The notes below the pieces were generated by a model that saw only the letters and a list, made by a program, of their open reading frames with translations, ran no database searches and was not told where the DNA came from. A stretch of 64,000 bases of DNA from assembly GCF_012985205.1 (NCBI RefSeq), contig NZ_JABEKS010000001.1, positions 2,480,001-2,544,000 of the forward strand. The letters are read 5' to 3'. The position numbers were made by a program, and so were the translations under genes. Within the stretch, counting starts at the first letter, position 1, and the number at the start of each line of letters is the position of its first letter. Below, piece by piece: positions 17,355-25,070 of this stretch. The DNA is from Planctomonas sp. JC2975. GTDB lineage: Bacteria; Actinomycetota; Actinomycetes; Actinomycetales; Microbacteriaceae.

Positions 17355-17642
17355 CTACTTGACGGAAGCCTTGAGCTTGCTGCCCGCGGTCAGCTTGACA
17401 CGGTGGCCTGCCGGGATCTTGATTTCGGCACCGGTCTGCGGGTTGCGGCCCGTACGCGCGGCCGTCGACGTGCGCTCGGCGGCGAGCCAGCCCGGGATGG
17501 TGACCTTGCCCCCGCCTGCGACGGTCTCGGCGATGGTCGCGAAGAAAGCGTCGACCACAGCCCCCACGGCGGCCTGGCTCTGACCGGTCGACGCGGCGAC
17601 CGCCGCCACGAGCTCGGTCTTGTTCAGCGACTTGTCAGCCAT
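17355..17642 (-). CDS. hup: HU-family histone-like DNA-binding protein
   Basis: 95 residues. It starts at the ATG at 17642, 7 nt after an AGGAGGACAC site, with MADKSLNKTELV. The helical N-terminal dimer region (about 1-45) is followed by GGGKVTIPGW and the DNA-contacting arm GRNPQTGAEIKIP (about 66-78), both diagnostic. The length is the simple HU type, without the long Lys/Ala/Pro tail of mycobacterial HupB. It bends and compacts DNA and acts in nucleoid structure and replication. It is transcribed alone, from a region with two palindromes and three DnaA-box-like sites, and ends at a perfect terminator. Confidence 0.93.
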   Translation of the reverse strand: MADKSLNKTELVAAVAASTGQSQAAVGAVVDAFFATIAETVAGGGKVTIPGWLAAERTSTAARTGRNPQTGAEIKIPAGHRVKLTAGSKLKASVK

Positions 17643-17713
17643 TGAGTGTCCTCCTCGGACGTTCTGCTGCTGAGCAGCGATTTGGTGATGAGCGGCGATG
17701 AGCCGCATGGAGT

Positions 17714-17778
17714 GGTTCGCGAACAGGTCCGCGAACCGCCCTCAAAGTACCAAGAAACCGCGGAATTCCGCGGATTTC
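17714..17778. promoter_or_regulatory. Two palindromes upstream of hup
   Basis: GGTTCGCG (17714-17721) / CGCGAACC (17730-17737) is a perfect 8-bp inverted repeat with an 8-nt spacer. CCGCGGAATTCCGCGG (17758-17773) is a perfect 16-bp palindrome flanked by GAAA and ATTTC. They lie 72-136 bp upstream of the HU start and may be operators. Confidence 0.5.
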
Positions 17779-17815
17779 TGGGGTTTCAGAGGCCATTTGG
17801 AGCGGTTCTGGAGAG

Positions 17816-17867
17816 CTATCCACCGTTCTTGGGCGAGTTATACACAGAACCGGCGGAGTTATGCACA
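17816..17867 (+). promoter_or_regulatory. Three phased DnaA-box-like sites
   Basis: TTATACACA (17838-17846) and TTATGCACA (17859-17867) match the DnaA consensus TTATNCACA exactly; CTATCCACC (17816-17824) is a degenerate third copy. All are preceded by GAG and lie 22 and 21 bp apart, two helical turns. See findings. Confidence 0.5.
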
Positions 17868-17904
17868 AGCAAAGGTGCGTCATCGCTTCGTCCGGGCGCA
17901 TGCC

Positions 17905-17938
17905 AAAGGGGCGCCGTCCCTCAGGACGACGCCCCTTT
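17905..17938 (-). terminator. Terminator of the rpmB-rpmG-rpsN operon
   Basis: AAAGGGGCG-C-CGTCC (17905-17919) pairs with GGACG-A-CGCCCCTTT (17924-17938) with a CTCA loop. It lies 39 bp after the rpsN stop. Confidence 0.85.
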
Positions 17939-17977
17939 CGAAGCACTACGCCGGACGAACCGGCTGCTGGGCGTTGC

Positions 17978-18283
17978 TTACCAGCTCGACTTGGTGATAC
18001 CGGGCAGCTCGCCACGGTGCGCCATGTCGCGGAAGCGAACACGGGAGATGCCGAACTTGGTGAGGACACCACGCGGACGGCCATCGACGGCGTCGCGGCT
18101 GCGGAGGCGCACCGGCGACGCGTTGCGCGGCAGCTTCTGCAGGCCGACGCGAGCGGCTTCGCGCTCCTCGTCGGTGGAGTTCGGGTTGATGAGGGCCTTC
18201 TTCAGCTCGAGACGCTTCTCGGCGTAGCGGTCCACGACTTCCTGGCGCTGCTTGTTGCGCGCGATCTTGCTCTTCTTGGCCAT
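17978..18283 (-). CDS. rpsN: Small-subunit ribosomal protein S14, zinc-independent form
   Basis: 101 residues starting [10 protein letters not shown] at the ATG at 18283. This is the long S14 type with no cysteine, so it lacks the CxxC...CxxC zinc site of the 61-residue form; [24 protein letters not shown] is the conserved C-terminal rRNA-binding region. In bacteria the cysteine-free copies replace the zinc forms when Zur is relieved by zinc scarcity (family knowledge). It is the last gene of the rpmB-rpmG-rpsN operon, starting 4 bp after the rpmG stop, and is followed by a strong terminator. Its neighbours on the same strand are zur and znuBCA. Confidence 0.95.
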   Translation of the reverse strand: MAKKSKIARNKQRQEVVDRYAEKRLELKKALINPNSTDEEREAARVGLQKLPRNASPVRLRSRDAVDGRPRGVLTKFGISRVRFRDMAHRGELPGITKSSW

Positions 18284-18287
18284 GCTT

Positions 18288-18455
18288 CTACCGCTCCTCG
18301 CGGAATTCGACGTGCTTGCGCACAATGGGGTCGTACTTCTTCAGCACGAGACGGTCGGGGTCGTTGCGGCGGTTCTTCTTGGTCACGTAGGTGTAACCGG
18401 TGCCGGCCGTCGAACGAAGCTTGATGATCGGGCGGATGTCCTGCTGCTTGGCCAT
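18288..18455 (-). CDS. rpmG: Large-subunit ribosomal protein L33, zinc-independent form
   Basis: 55 residues, [13 protein letters not shown] at the start, ATG at 18455. It contains no cysteine; the zinc form carries two CxxC pairs. [15 protein letters not shown] is the conserved central motif and LKKYDP the end of the family domain. The start codon overlaps the stop codon of rpmB by one base (TGATG), so the genes are translationally coupled; rpsN starts 4 bp after its stop, with GAGGAGCGG of its own reading frame acting as ribosome site for rpsN. Confidence 0.95.
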   Translation of the reverse strand: MAKQQDIRPIIKLRSTAGTGYTYVTKKNRRNDPDRLVLKKYDPIVRKHVEFREER

Positions 18456-18691
18456 CAGATCTTCTCCCCACGGGCCAGAATCTCACTGACCACCACGTCG
18501 ATACCGCGGGCGTCGATCACCTTGATGCCCTTGGCGCTGACATTCAGCGTGACCTTACGGCGAAGCGACGGCACGTAGTACGTGCGCCTCTGGATGTTCG
18601 GGTCGAAACGGCGCTTCGAGCGCTTGTGCGAGAACGAGATGGTGTGCCCGAAACCGGGCACAGCTCCCGTCACCTGGCAGACAGCTGCCAT
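18455..18691 (-). CDS. rpmB: Large-subunit ribosomal protein L28, zinc-independent form
   Basis: 78 residues, ATG at 18691 with GGAGGAAATC before it. MAAVCQVTG keeps only one cysteine of the CxxC pair of zinc-type L28, so zinc binding is lost; [17 protein letters not shown] and [10 protein letters not shown] are the family motifs. It is the first gene of rpmB-rpmG-rpsN. A 6-bp hairpin AAGGGC/GCCCTT (18712-18727) lies in the leader. I do not see an AT-rich Zur box in front of it, unlike znuA, although zinc-independent copies are normally Zur-repressed. Confidence 0.93.
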   Translation of the reverse strand: MAAVCQVTGAVPGFGHTISFSHKRSKRRFDPNIQRRTYYVPSLRRKVTLNVSAKGIKVIDARGIDVVVSEILARGEKI

Positions 18692-19131
18692 GATTTCCTC
18701 CATCAGTACCGAAGGGCGGATGCCCTTCCCAAGATCTCTTGTCGGCGCACACAACGACTCACGCTTTCGCGACGAGGGGGATTGTGTGTGCGAACTGCGC
18801 AGAGGAGTCCGCGCAGACAAACGGCAAGTCTACGCGACACGCCGCCGGTACCCAAATCGGTGTCGTCCGAGCGGCCCGATCCGGCCAGTGCGGTGCGTCG
18901 GGTGCGCGCCGAAAGCAGGAGATGTGGCCGAGAACCGGAGGAATCCTGCTGTTCTCGACGCGAGAGCGCGATCCCTGCTGTTTTCACCCCACGAGGACAG
19001 GACGCGACTGGGCAGGCTGGCGCCCGGGGCAGGACGCGACTGGGGCGGGACGCGACTGTGCAAGCTGGCGCCGTGGCCAGCCGGCGCCGTAGGCGGCAGG
19101 GGTGGGCGGCAGGTGGCGTGAGCGGCGCGGG
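18692..19131. other. Intergenic region between zur and rpmB
   Basis: 440 bp without a supported gene. It holds the rpmB promoter, the leader hairpin at 18712-18727, an imperfect inverted repeat GCACACAA (near 18747) / TTGTGTGTGC (near 18782), a GAGAAC/GTTCTC stem (18930-18956) and a threefold GGACGCGACTG repeat (19000-19058). Frames in it are low-complexity. Confidence 0.5.
19000..19058. repeat. Threefold GGACGCGACTG direct repeat
   Basis: The 11-mer occurs exactly at 19000-19010, 19032-19042 and 19048-19058, and GCTGGCGCC follows copies one and three. It looks like an imperfect minisatellite just after the end of zur. Confidence 0.8.
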
Positions 19132-19530
19132 TCAGTGGTCGGAGGCGGATGCCGCGCAGGCCGCGCACAGACCGAAGACGTCGACCACGTGGCGCGCATC
19201 CGTGAAGCCGTGCTCGGATGCCACGCGCTGCGCCCACTGCTCGACGTCGTCCGCCGCGATCTCCACGGTGAGCCCGCAACGGCGGCAGATCAGGTGATGG
19301 TGGTGCCCGCTGGTCGAGCACGCTCTGTACAGCGCCTCGCCCTCCGGCGACTGCAGCGAGTCCGCCTCGCCCTCTGACGCCAGGTCGGAGAGCGCGCGGT
19401 AGACCGTGGCCAGGCCGATGGGGGATCCGTGCTCGCGCAGCTCGGTGTGCAGGCTCTGGGCGCTGACGAATCCGTCGTTGGACGACAACGCCTCGCGCAC
19501 GGCCTCGCGCTGCCAGGTGTTCCGTTTCAT
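19132..19530 (-). CDS. zur: Zinc uptake regulator, Fur family
   Basis: 132 residues. The N-terminal winged helix includes SAQSLHTELREHGSPIGLATVYRAL (about 23-47), and the C-terminal half has the Fur-family metal ligands HHHHLICRRCG (about 75-85), a second Cys pair in LCAACAA near the end, and the usual VDVFG. The company of znuABC and zinc-independent ribosomal genes makes zinc the sensed metal. With Zn2+ it represses uptake and the alternative ribosomal proteins (family knowledge). It is the last gene of a znuA-znuC-znuB-zur operon, 25 bp after znuB. It should bind the AT-rich site at 22461-22477, so it would be autoregulated. Confidence 0.92.
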   Translation of the reverse strand: MKRNTWQREAVREALSSNDGFVSAQSLHTELREHGSPIGLATVYRALSDLASEGEADSLQSPEGEALYRACSTSGHHHHLICRRCGLTVEIAADDVEQWAQRVASEHGFTDARHVVDVFGLCAACAASASDH

Positions 19531-19555
19531 CGCTGCACCCCCGATCGTCCGTCCA

Positions 19556-20524
19556 TCATGACGCCTCCACGGGCTCCGCGACCGGGGTGGGGTCTGTCGC
19601 GACCGACGGTCTCGAGGCGGCGAGCGGCGCCTGGACGGATGCCACAGGCATCCGCCGTCCGCTCACTCCTCGGCGCTTGCGGCCCCACGCGATCAGTCTG
19701 CAGACCACGTAGATGAGGAAAGAGATGGTCGTCACGTAGGGACTGATGGGCACGCTGCCGCCGAGTGCCAGCATGATGCCGCCGACCATCGAGACCACGC
19801 CGAACACCACGCTGAGCACAGGAACCCAGAGCGGCGACGACGACACTTTCAGCGCGGCGGCAGCCGGCGTGACCAGGATCGAGAGCACGAGCAGGGCACC
19901 GACGATCTGCACCGAGACCGCTACCGCGAGCCCCAGCAGCAGCATGAACACGATCGAAAGCGAACGGGTCGGCACGCCGCGTGCGGCCGCGACATCGGCA
20001 TCGGTGCTGGCGAACATGAGCGGACGCCACACAACGCCGAGGCCGACCAGCACGATGATCGAGATGACCAGGAGTGCGCCGATCTGGGGGTTGTCGATAG
20101 CCACGATCTGCCCGGTGAGCAGTCCGAACTTGTTGGCGGAACGTCCTGGATAGAGCGCGAGGCACAGGATGCCCAGCCCGAGTCCGAACGGCATCAGGAC
20201 GGCCGTGATCGAGTTGCGTTCCCGCGCCCGCGAGCCCAGCAGCCCGATCAGGAGCGCGGCGATCAGAGACCCTACGATCGACCCCTCGACCACGCCGACG
20301 CCCAGCAAGAGGCCGGCAGATGCTCCGGCGAACGACAGCTCGCTTATACCGTGCACCGCGAAGGCCATGTCCCGCGACATGACGAACACCCCGATCAGCC
20401 CTCCGATGATGCCGAGCATCGCCCCGGCGAGGATCGAGTTGTGCAGCAGCACGAGCAGCTGGCCGTAATCCGTGAAGTTGAAGATCTGGCCCCACCAGCC
20501 GGGGGCTGCGTCCAGATGGATCAC
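19556..20524 (-). CDS. znuB: Zinc ABC transporter permease
   Basis: 322 residues with eight or nine hydrophobic segments spread between about 20 and 280, the ABC-3 metal permease layout. RDMAFAVHGISELSFAGA (about 49-66) is the conserved family motif and coupling region. The start codon at 20524 overlaps the end of znuC by four bases (ATGA), so synthesis is coupled. It forms the membrane channel of the ZnuABC importer. The C-terminal 40 residues are polar and not part of the conserved core. Confidence 0.92.
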   Translation of the reverse strand: MIHLDAAPGWWGQIFNFTDYGQLLVLLHNSILAGAMLGIIGGLIGVFVMSRDMAFAVHGISELSFAGASAGLLLGVGVVEGSIVGSLIAALLIGLLGSRARERNSITAVLMPFGLGLGILCLALYPGRSANKFGLLTGQIVAIDNPQIGALLVISIIVLVGLGVVWRPLMFASTDADVAAARGVPTRSLSIVFMLLLGLAVAVSVQIVGALLVLSILVTPAAAALKVSSSPLWVPVLSVVFGVVSMVGGIMLALGGSVPISPYVTTISFLIYVVCRLIAWGRKRRGVSGRRMPVASVQAPLAASRPSVATDPTPVAEPVEAS

Positions 20525-21420
20525 AGGATCGTCCTCACTCCCTCGGTGTCGTGCGACGGGTCGTGCTGCTCGTCGTGGTGGGCGTGAGGTCCGTCGGGAT
20601 GCCCGCCAGGGGCATCCGCCGTGCCGACGACCACGATGCGGCCCCTCGTGCGGATGACGTCGACCGGCGACCCGTACAACTCGCTGAGAACCTCGCTGCG
20701 CAGCACCTGATCCGGTGTCCCGATGCGGAACTTGCCGCCGGCGAGGTAGAGCACGCGGTCGACGAGGTCGAGCACGGGATTCACATCGTGCGTCACGAAC
20801 AGTACGCCGAGCTGGCGCTCACGCCGGTGACGGTCGATGAGCTCGCTGACGGCGCGCTGGTGGGTGAGGTCGAGCGAGAGGAGCGGCTCGTCGCACAGCA
20901 GCATCCGCGGATCGCCGGCGAGAGCCTGCCCGACGCGCAACCGCTGCTGCTCGCCACCGGAGAGCGTCGCGACCGGCACCTTGGAGTACGACGAGGCGCC
21001 GACGGCCTCCAGCAGACCGTCGATGCGCCTGCGCCGCTGCTTCGACGGCCATGGGATGCCCCACCGGTGTCCGTCGACGCCGAGCCCGACGAGATCCCTG
21101 GCGCGCAGCGGCGTGCCGTCGTCGGCGAGCTTCTGTTGCGGGATGTAGCCGATGCGGCGATTGCCGCTCGTCACCGGCTCGCCGAGGAACTCGATGGATC
21201 CGGACAGGAGCTTCTGCTGCCCCAGGATCACCTTGAGCAGGCTGGTCTTGCCGGATCCGTTCGCGCCGAGCACCGCGATGAACTCGCCGGCGTGCACGTC
21301 GAGGTCGAGATCCGACCAGAGCGTGCGGTCGGCGAATCCGAGCGTCGCGTCACGCAGAGAGAGGACGGTTTCGAGGGATCCGCGCGGAACGTCGAGGGAG
21401 CTGTCGGAGCTGTTCGTCAT
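20521..21420 (-). CDS. znuC: Zinc ABC transporter ATP-binding protein
   Basis: 299 residues. Walker A is LGANGSGKTS (about residues 52-61), the ABC signature is LSGGEQQRL (about 148-156), Walker B MLLCDEPLLSLD (about 168-179) and the switch histidine THD (about 206). It powers ZnuB. Its start overlaps the end of znuA by four bases and its end overlaps the start of znuB. The C-terminal tail contains GGHPDGPHAHHDEQHD, a histidine-rich stretch that may bind zinc and regulate activity (inference). Confidence 0.93.
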   Translation of the reverse strand: MTNSSDSSLDVPRGSLETVLSLRDATLGFADRTLWSDLDLDVHAGEFIAVLGANGSGKTSLLKVILGQQKLLSGSIEFLGEPVTSGNRRIGYIPQQKLADDGTPLRARDLVGLGVDGHRWGIPWPSKQRRRRIDGLLEAVGASSYSKVPVATLSGGEQQRLRVGQALAGDPRMLLCDEPLLSLDLTHQRAVSELIDRHRRERQLGVLFVTHDVNPVLDLVDRVLYLAGGKFRIGTPDQVLRSEVLSELYGSPVDVIRTRGRIVVVGTADAPGGHPDGPHAHHDEQHDPSHDTEGVRTIL

Positions 21421-22346
21421 GAAGCCGCCTTCTCCAATGCCGCGCCGATGTTCGTGAGGTTGCTGCGCATCCAGCCGAGGTAATTCTTGCCTTCGGGGAG
21501 CGTCTCCGTCACGCCGACGACGGGGATGGCGTTCGCCTTCGCCGCGGCCAGCACCTGCTGGGTCTGCGCGCCCGTCGTCTGCTCGTTGTACGCCAGCAGT
21601 GAGACTGAGCGACTGGAGAAGAGGGCGAGGGTCTGCTGCATGACGGCGGGTGCCACATCCGTGTCGTTCTCGATGGCTTCGCTGAACTTCTCGGGCGTCT
21701 TGTCGACGAGGCCGATCGCCTCAAGCATGTAGAGCGGAACCGGTTCGGTAATGGCTGCACCCTTGCCGGCGAACCGGCTCTTCAGGTCGGCCTCAGTGTT
21801 CTGCAGCTGCGCGACGGAAGCGCGGAATGCCTTCGCATTCGCATCGAACGTCGACGCATCGGCCGGTCGTGCCTTCGAGAAGGCACTCGCCAGTTCGTCC
21901 GCCACCTTGTCGACGGTCGGCAGGTCGTACCAGACGTGCTCGTTGAATTCGCCGTCTGCCGGGTGCTGGTCATGGCCGGAGATGTCCGCCGCGTTCAGCA
22001 CGGTGGGCGACGTGTGCACTGCCGACAGCATCTCGCTGACGAAGTCGTCGTATCCACCGCCGTTCACCACGACCACCTCGGCCTTCGAGAGTGCGAGCTG
22101 GTTCTGCCCGCTGGCCTGGTACTCGTGCGGGTCCTTGTCGGGGTCGTCGATGATCGACGTCACGGCGACCTCGCCACCGCCGACCTTCTTCGCGATGTCG
22201 CCCCACACATTGGTGGAAGCGACGACGGCGATGCGGCCGGTCTTCGGGCTGGAGGGATCGGCGGATGACGCGGAGCATCCGGAGAGGAGAAGGGCCGCAG
22301 CGACGACCGATGAGAGGGCGGACAGCGTCAGGACGGAACGCTTCAT
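21417..22346 (-). CDS. znuA: Zinc ABC transporter substrate-binding lipoprotein
   Basis: 309 residues with a lipoprotein signal peptide ending in LLLSGC (Cys about 24). The cluster-A-I zinc-binding fold is marked by STNVWGDI (about 44-51), the histidine motif DPHEYQ (about 72-77), GHDQHPADGEFNEHVWYD (ligands around 124-142) and a long backbone helix. It captures zinc outside the membrane and passes it to ZnuB. It is the first gene of znuA-znuC-znuB-zur; its leader carries a Zur-box-like dyad about 115 bp upstream of the ATG. Confidence 0.92.
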   Translation of the reverse strand: MKRSVLTLSALSSVVAAALLLSGCSASSADPSSPKTGRIAVVASTNVWGDIAKKVGGGEVAVTSIIDDPDKDPHEYQASGQNQLALSKAEVVVVNGGGYDDFVSEMLSAVHTSPTVLNAADISGHDQHPADGEFNEHVWYDLPTVDKVADELASAFSKARPADASTFDANAKAFRASVAQLQNTEADLKSRFAGKGAAITEPVPLYMLEAIGLVDKTPEKFSEAIENDTDVAPAVMQQTLALFSSRSVSLLAYNEQTTGAQTQQVLAAAKANAIPVVGVTETLPEGKNYLGWMRSNLTNIGAALEKAAS

Positions 22347-22460
22347 GAAGGGGGAACCTTGTCTAAGCCGCGTGAGTGGCCGGATCGGTTCCGATCCGGC
22401 ACCGATCGCCGCGGAAGTGCGGCAGACGAGCGACGACGACGCGACTGACGTCGACTCTTA

Positions 22461-22477
22461 TTGATAATGATACTCAA
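22461..22477. promoter_or_regulatory. Zur-box-like operator upstream of znuA
   Basis: TTGATAATGATACTCAA is an AT-rich dyad (TTGA...TCAA arms) in otherwise GC-rich DNA, resembling actinobacterial Zur boxes of the TGAAAATGATTTTCA kind. It lies between znuA and the divergent exonuclease gene. Confidence 0.7.
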
Positions 22478-22571
22478 AAGCAAGAAGGTGTGTGGCCGTC
22501 GTGCCAGACGTTCCGGCGGACAAAAGGGGGCGAGCCCCCACGCGTCACCGGTGGGTGCGAAGATCGAGCGC

Positions 22572-23516
22572 ATGGGCCGACTGATGCTGCTCGACACCGC
22601 TTCCCTGTACTTCCGCGCGTTCTATGGCGTGCCCGACAGCGTGAAAGATGCGGACGGGATGCCGGTGAACGGCATCCGCGGACTGCTCGACATCATCGCG
22701 AAGCTCGTCACCGACTACGAGCCGACGGCACTCGTGGCGTGCTGGGACGACGACTGGCGCCCGCGCTGGCGGGTGGACCTCATCCCGCAGTACAAGGCGC
22801 ACCGGGTGGCCGAACTGAATCCGGGCGGCGTCGACGTGGAGGACACGCCGGCGGGCCTGGTGCCGCAGGTGCCGGTGATCCGCCGGCTGCTGGGCGAGCT
22901 CGGCATCCCCGTGGTCGGTGCTGAACAGGCGGAGGCCGACGACATCATCGGATTCCTCACCCGCCGCGCCTCGGACCGGCCGTCCGGGTCGATGGCCGTC
23001 GACGTCGTCACAGGGGACCGCGACCTGTTCCAGCTCGTCGACGACGCCGCCGGCGTGCGCATCATCTACACGGCGCGTGGCATGAGCAAGCTCGAGCTGG
23101 TGACGGATGCCGTCGTCGAAGCCAAGTACGGCATCTCGCCTCGCCAGTACGCCGCGTTCGCCGCACTGCGCGGAGACCCATCGGATGGATTGCCGGGGGT
23201 CGCCGGCGTCGGCGAGAAGACCGCCGCGGGACTGCTGCGGGAGTTCGGCGACCTGGACGGGATCCTCGCGGCGGCGGCGGATCCATCCGTGGCGCTTTCG
23301 CCCAGCGTGCGGATGAAGCTGACGGCGTCCACCGAGTACCTCGCCCGTGCGATGCCCGCCATCGTCGTCGGGGAGCGGGTCGACCTGCCGGAGGTCGACG
23401 GGACGCTGCATCCGCTGGATGCCGAGCGACTCACATCCGTGCACGCTCTGGGCCAGCGCTACAACCTGGGCGGCTCGCTGGACAGGGCCCTGAAGGCGCT
23501 CACGGCCGCTGCCTGA
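22572..23516 (+). CDS. 5'-3' exonuclease (PolA N-terminal domain type)
   Basis: 314 residues; start ATG at 22572 gives MGRLMLLDTASLYFRAFY, the family N-terminus. Asp ligands for two metals are visible in LLDTAS, ACWDDDWRPRWR, AEQAEADDIIG (about 118-128) and VTGDRDLFQLV (about 145-155). The helix-hairpin-helix segment is LPGVAGVGEKTAAGLL (about 212-227). This is the free-standing flap/5' exonuclease found beside the fused domain of PolA in actinobacteria; it may process Okazaki fragments or serve as a backup. It is divergent from the znu operon and may share the zinc operator region, but this alone does not show zinc control. Confidence 0.9.
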   Translation: MGRLMLLDTASLYFRAFYGVPDSVKDADGMPVNGIRGLLDIIAKLVTDYEPTALVACWDDDWRPRWRVDLIPQYKAHRVAELNPGGVDVEDTPAGLVPQVPVIRRLLGELGIPVVGAEQAEADDIIGFLTRRASDRPSGSMAVDVVTGDRDLFQLVDDAAGVRIIYTARGMSKLELVTDAVVEAKYGISPRQYAAFAALRGDPSDGLPGVAGVGEKTAAGLLREFGDLDGILAAAADPSVALSPSVRMKLTASTEYLARAMPAIVVGERVDLPEVDGTLHPLDAERLTSVHALGQRYNLGGSLDRALKALTAAA

Positions 23517-23528
23517 GAAGCCGCCAGC

Positions 23529-24983
23529 TCAGTCCAGGAGGAGCGCCGGTTCCTCGATGATCGAGGCCACGTCGGCGACGAAACGCGAGACGACATCGCC
23601 GTCGACGACGCGATGGTCGAAGGATCCGCCGATCGTGGTCACGAAACGCGGACGCACCTCGCCGTCGACCACCCACGGCTTCTGCTTGATCGTGCCGAGA
23701 GCGACGATGCCGACCTCGCCGGGGTTGAGGATCGGCGTTCCGGTGTCCATGCCGAACACACCGATGTTCGTGATGGTGATCGTGCCGTTCTGCATGTCGG
23801 CCGGCGTCGTCTTGCCGTCGCGGGCGGTCAGCGTGAGTTGCTCGAGCGCGCGTGCCAGCTCGAGGAGGCTCATCGACTGGGCATCCTTGACGTTCGGCAC
23901 GATGAGACCGCGCGGCGTCGCAGCGGCGATTCCGAGGTTCACGTAGTGGTGGATGATGATCTCGTCGTCGGTCCAGGTAGCGTTCACGCTCGGGTTACGG
24001 CGCACGGCCCAGATCATCGCCTTGGCCATGATGAGCAGCGGCGAGACGCGCACGCCGGCGAACGCCGTCGAGTCCTTGAGTCGCTTGACGAACTCCATGG
24101 TGCGGGTGGCGTCGACGTCGACGAAGACGCTCACGTGCGGAGCGGTGAACTTGGAGCGCACCATCGCGGATGCGATCTGCTTGCGCATGCCCTTGACCGG
24201 CACGCGCTCCTCGCGCTCGTCGGCCCACTCCGGAGTGTCGATGTTGCGGAAGACACTGGCCTGGCTCGCGTTGCGCACCACATCGTCGCGCGTGATCTCA
24301 CCGGCGATGCCGGTTCCGGAGATCGCGAGCAGATCGACTCCGAGGTCCTTGGCGAGCTTGCGGATCGGCGGCTTCGCGATCACGGGCGTCGCCGATGCCG
24401 CAGGCACGAGGTCCGCTGCCGTCGGCACATGGCGTCCTGCAACCTCCGACCCACGCGTCTGGCCGCGGCGTCGGCTCGCGCCGTGACCCGCGGATCCGTA
24501 GCCGACGAGCACCGCTCCCGGCTTGGGCTCGTCGCCCTCGCGCTCGATGAGGGTTGCCGCCTCTGCATCCTCCCGCGCGACCGCTGCGGCGTCGGCTGCG
24601 GGAGAGTGCCCGGCCGAGGTCGCGGAAGCTGCGGACGAAGCATCCGACGATCCGGATGCTTCACGCACCCTCGCCAGTTCGGCGTCGTCCACCTCGATGA
24701 CGTTGTCGAGACCGCCGACGTGCTGCGTGGAGTCCGCCTGGGCTCCGTCACCGACGATGATGATCGGCGCACCGACCTCGACGGTGTCGCCCTCGGTGAC
24801 CAGCAGCCGGTCGACGACACCTTCGAACGGCGAGGGCAGTTCGACGAGCGACTTCGCCGTCTCGATCTCGCACAGCACGTCGTTGACGTGCACGGTGTCG
24901 CCCGGCGCCACCTTCCACGAGACAATCTCGGCCTCCGTCAAGCCTTCGCCGACGTCCGGAAGCAGGAACTCGGACTCACTCAT
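23529..24983 (-). CDS. bkdC: Branched-chain 2-oxoacid dehydrogenase E2 (lipoyl acyltransferase)
   Basis: 484 residues. The N-terminal lipoyl domain (about 1-78) carries the lipoylated lysine in ETAKS (K44). A peripheral-subunit-binding domain (about 200-235: [20 protein letters not shown]) follows after a flexible linker rich in Ala/Ser/Asp. The catalytic domain ends in [10 protein letters not shown], whose histidine is catalytic. It transfers the acyl group from E1-bound thiamine to CoA; the name branched-chain is inferred from the gene order with hisC and an E1 of the same type. Last gene of the hisC-bkdA-bkdB-bkdC operon; 87 bp separates it from bkdB. E3 (lpd) is not in the window. Confidence 0.88.
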   Translation of the reverse strand: MSESEFLLPDVGEGLTEAEIVSWKVAPGDTVHVNDVLCEIETAKSLVELPSPFEGVVDRLLVTEGDTVEVGAPIIIVGDGAQADSTQHVGGLDNVIEVDDAELARVREASGSSDASSAASATSAGHSPAADAAAVAREDAEAATLIEREGDEPKPGAVLVGYGSAGHGASRRRGQTRGSEVAGRHVPTAADLVPAASATPVIAKPPIRKLAKDLGVDLLAISGTGIAGEITRDDVVRNASQASVFRNIDTPEWADEREERVPVKGMRKQIASAMVRSKFTAPHVSVFVDVDATRTMEFVKRLKDSTAFAGVRVSPLLIMAKAMIWAVRRNPSVNATWTDDEIIIHHYVNLGIAAATPRGLIVPNVKDAQSMSLLELARALEQLTLTARDGKTTPADMQNGTITITNIGVFGMDTGTPILNPGEVGIVALGTIKQKPWVVDGEVRPRFVTTIGGSFDHRVVDGDVVSRFVADVASIIEEPALLLD

Positions 24984-25070
24984 GGTTCTCCTCGCGGACG
25001 TTTCTTCGTGGTGTGGTGATCGCGGACGCGCTGGGCGGATTCAGCCGGTGGATGTCGCCGTGCGAGGCCG

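Noticed and set aside
17816-17867. A chromosomal origin (oriC)
   Set aside because: Only three boxes, and no dnaA, dnaN, rpmH or AT-rich unwinding region nearby.
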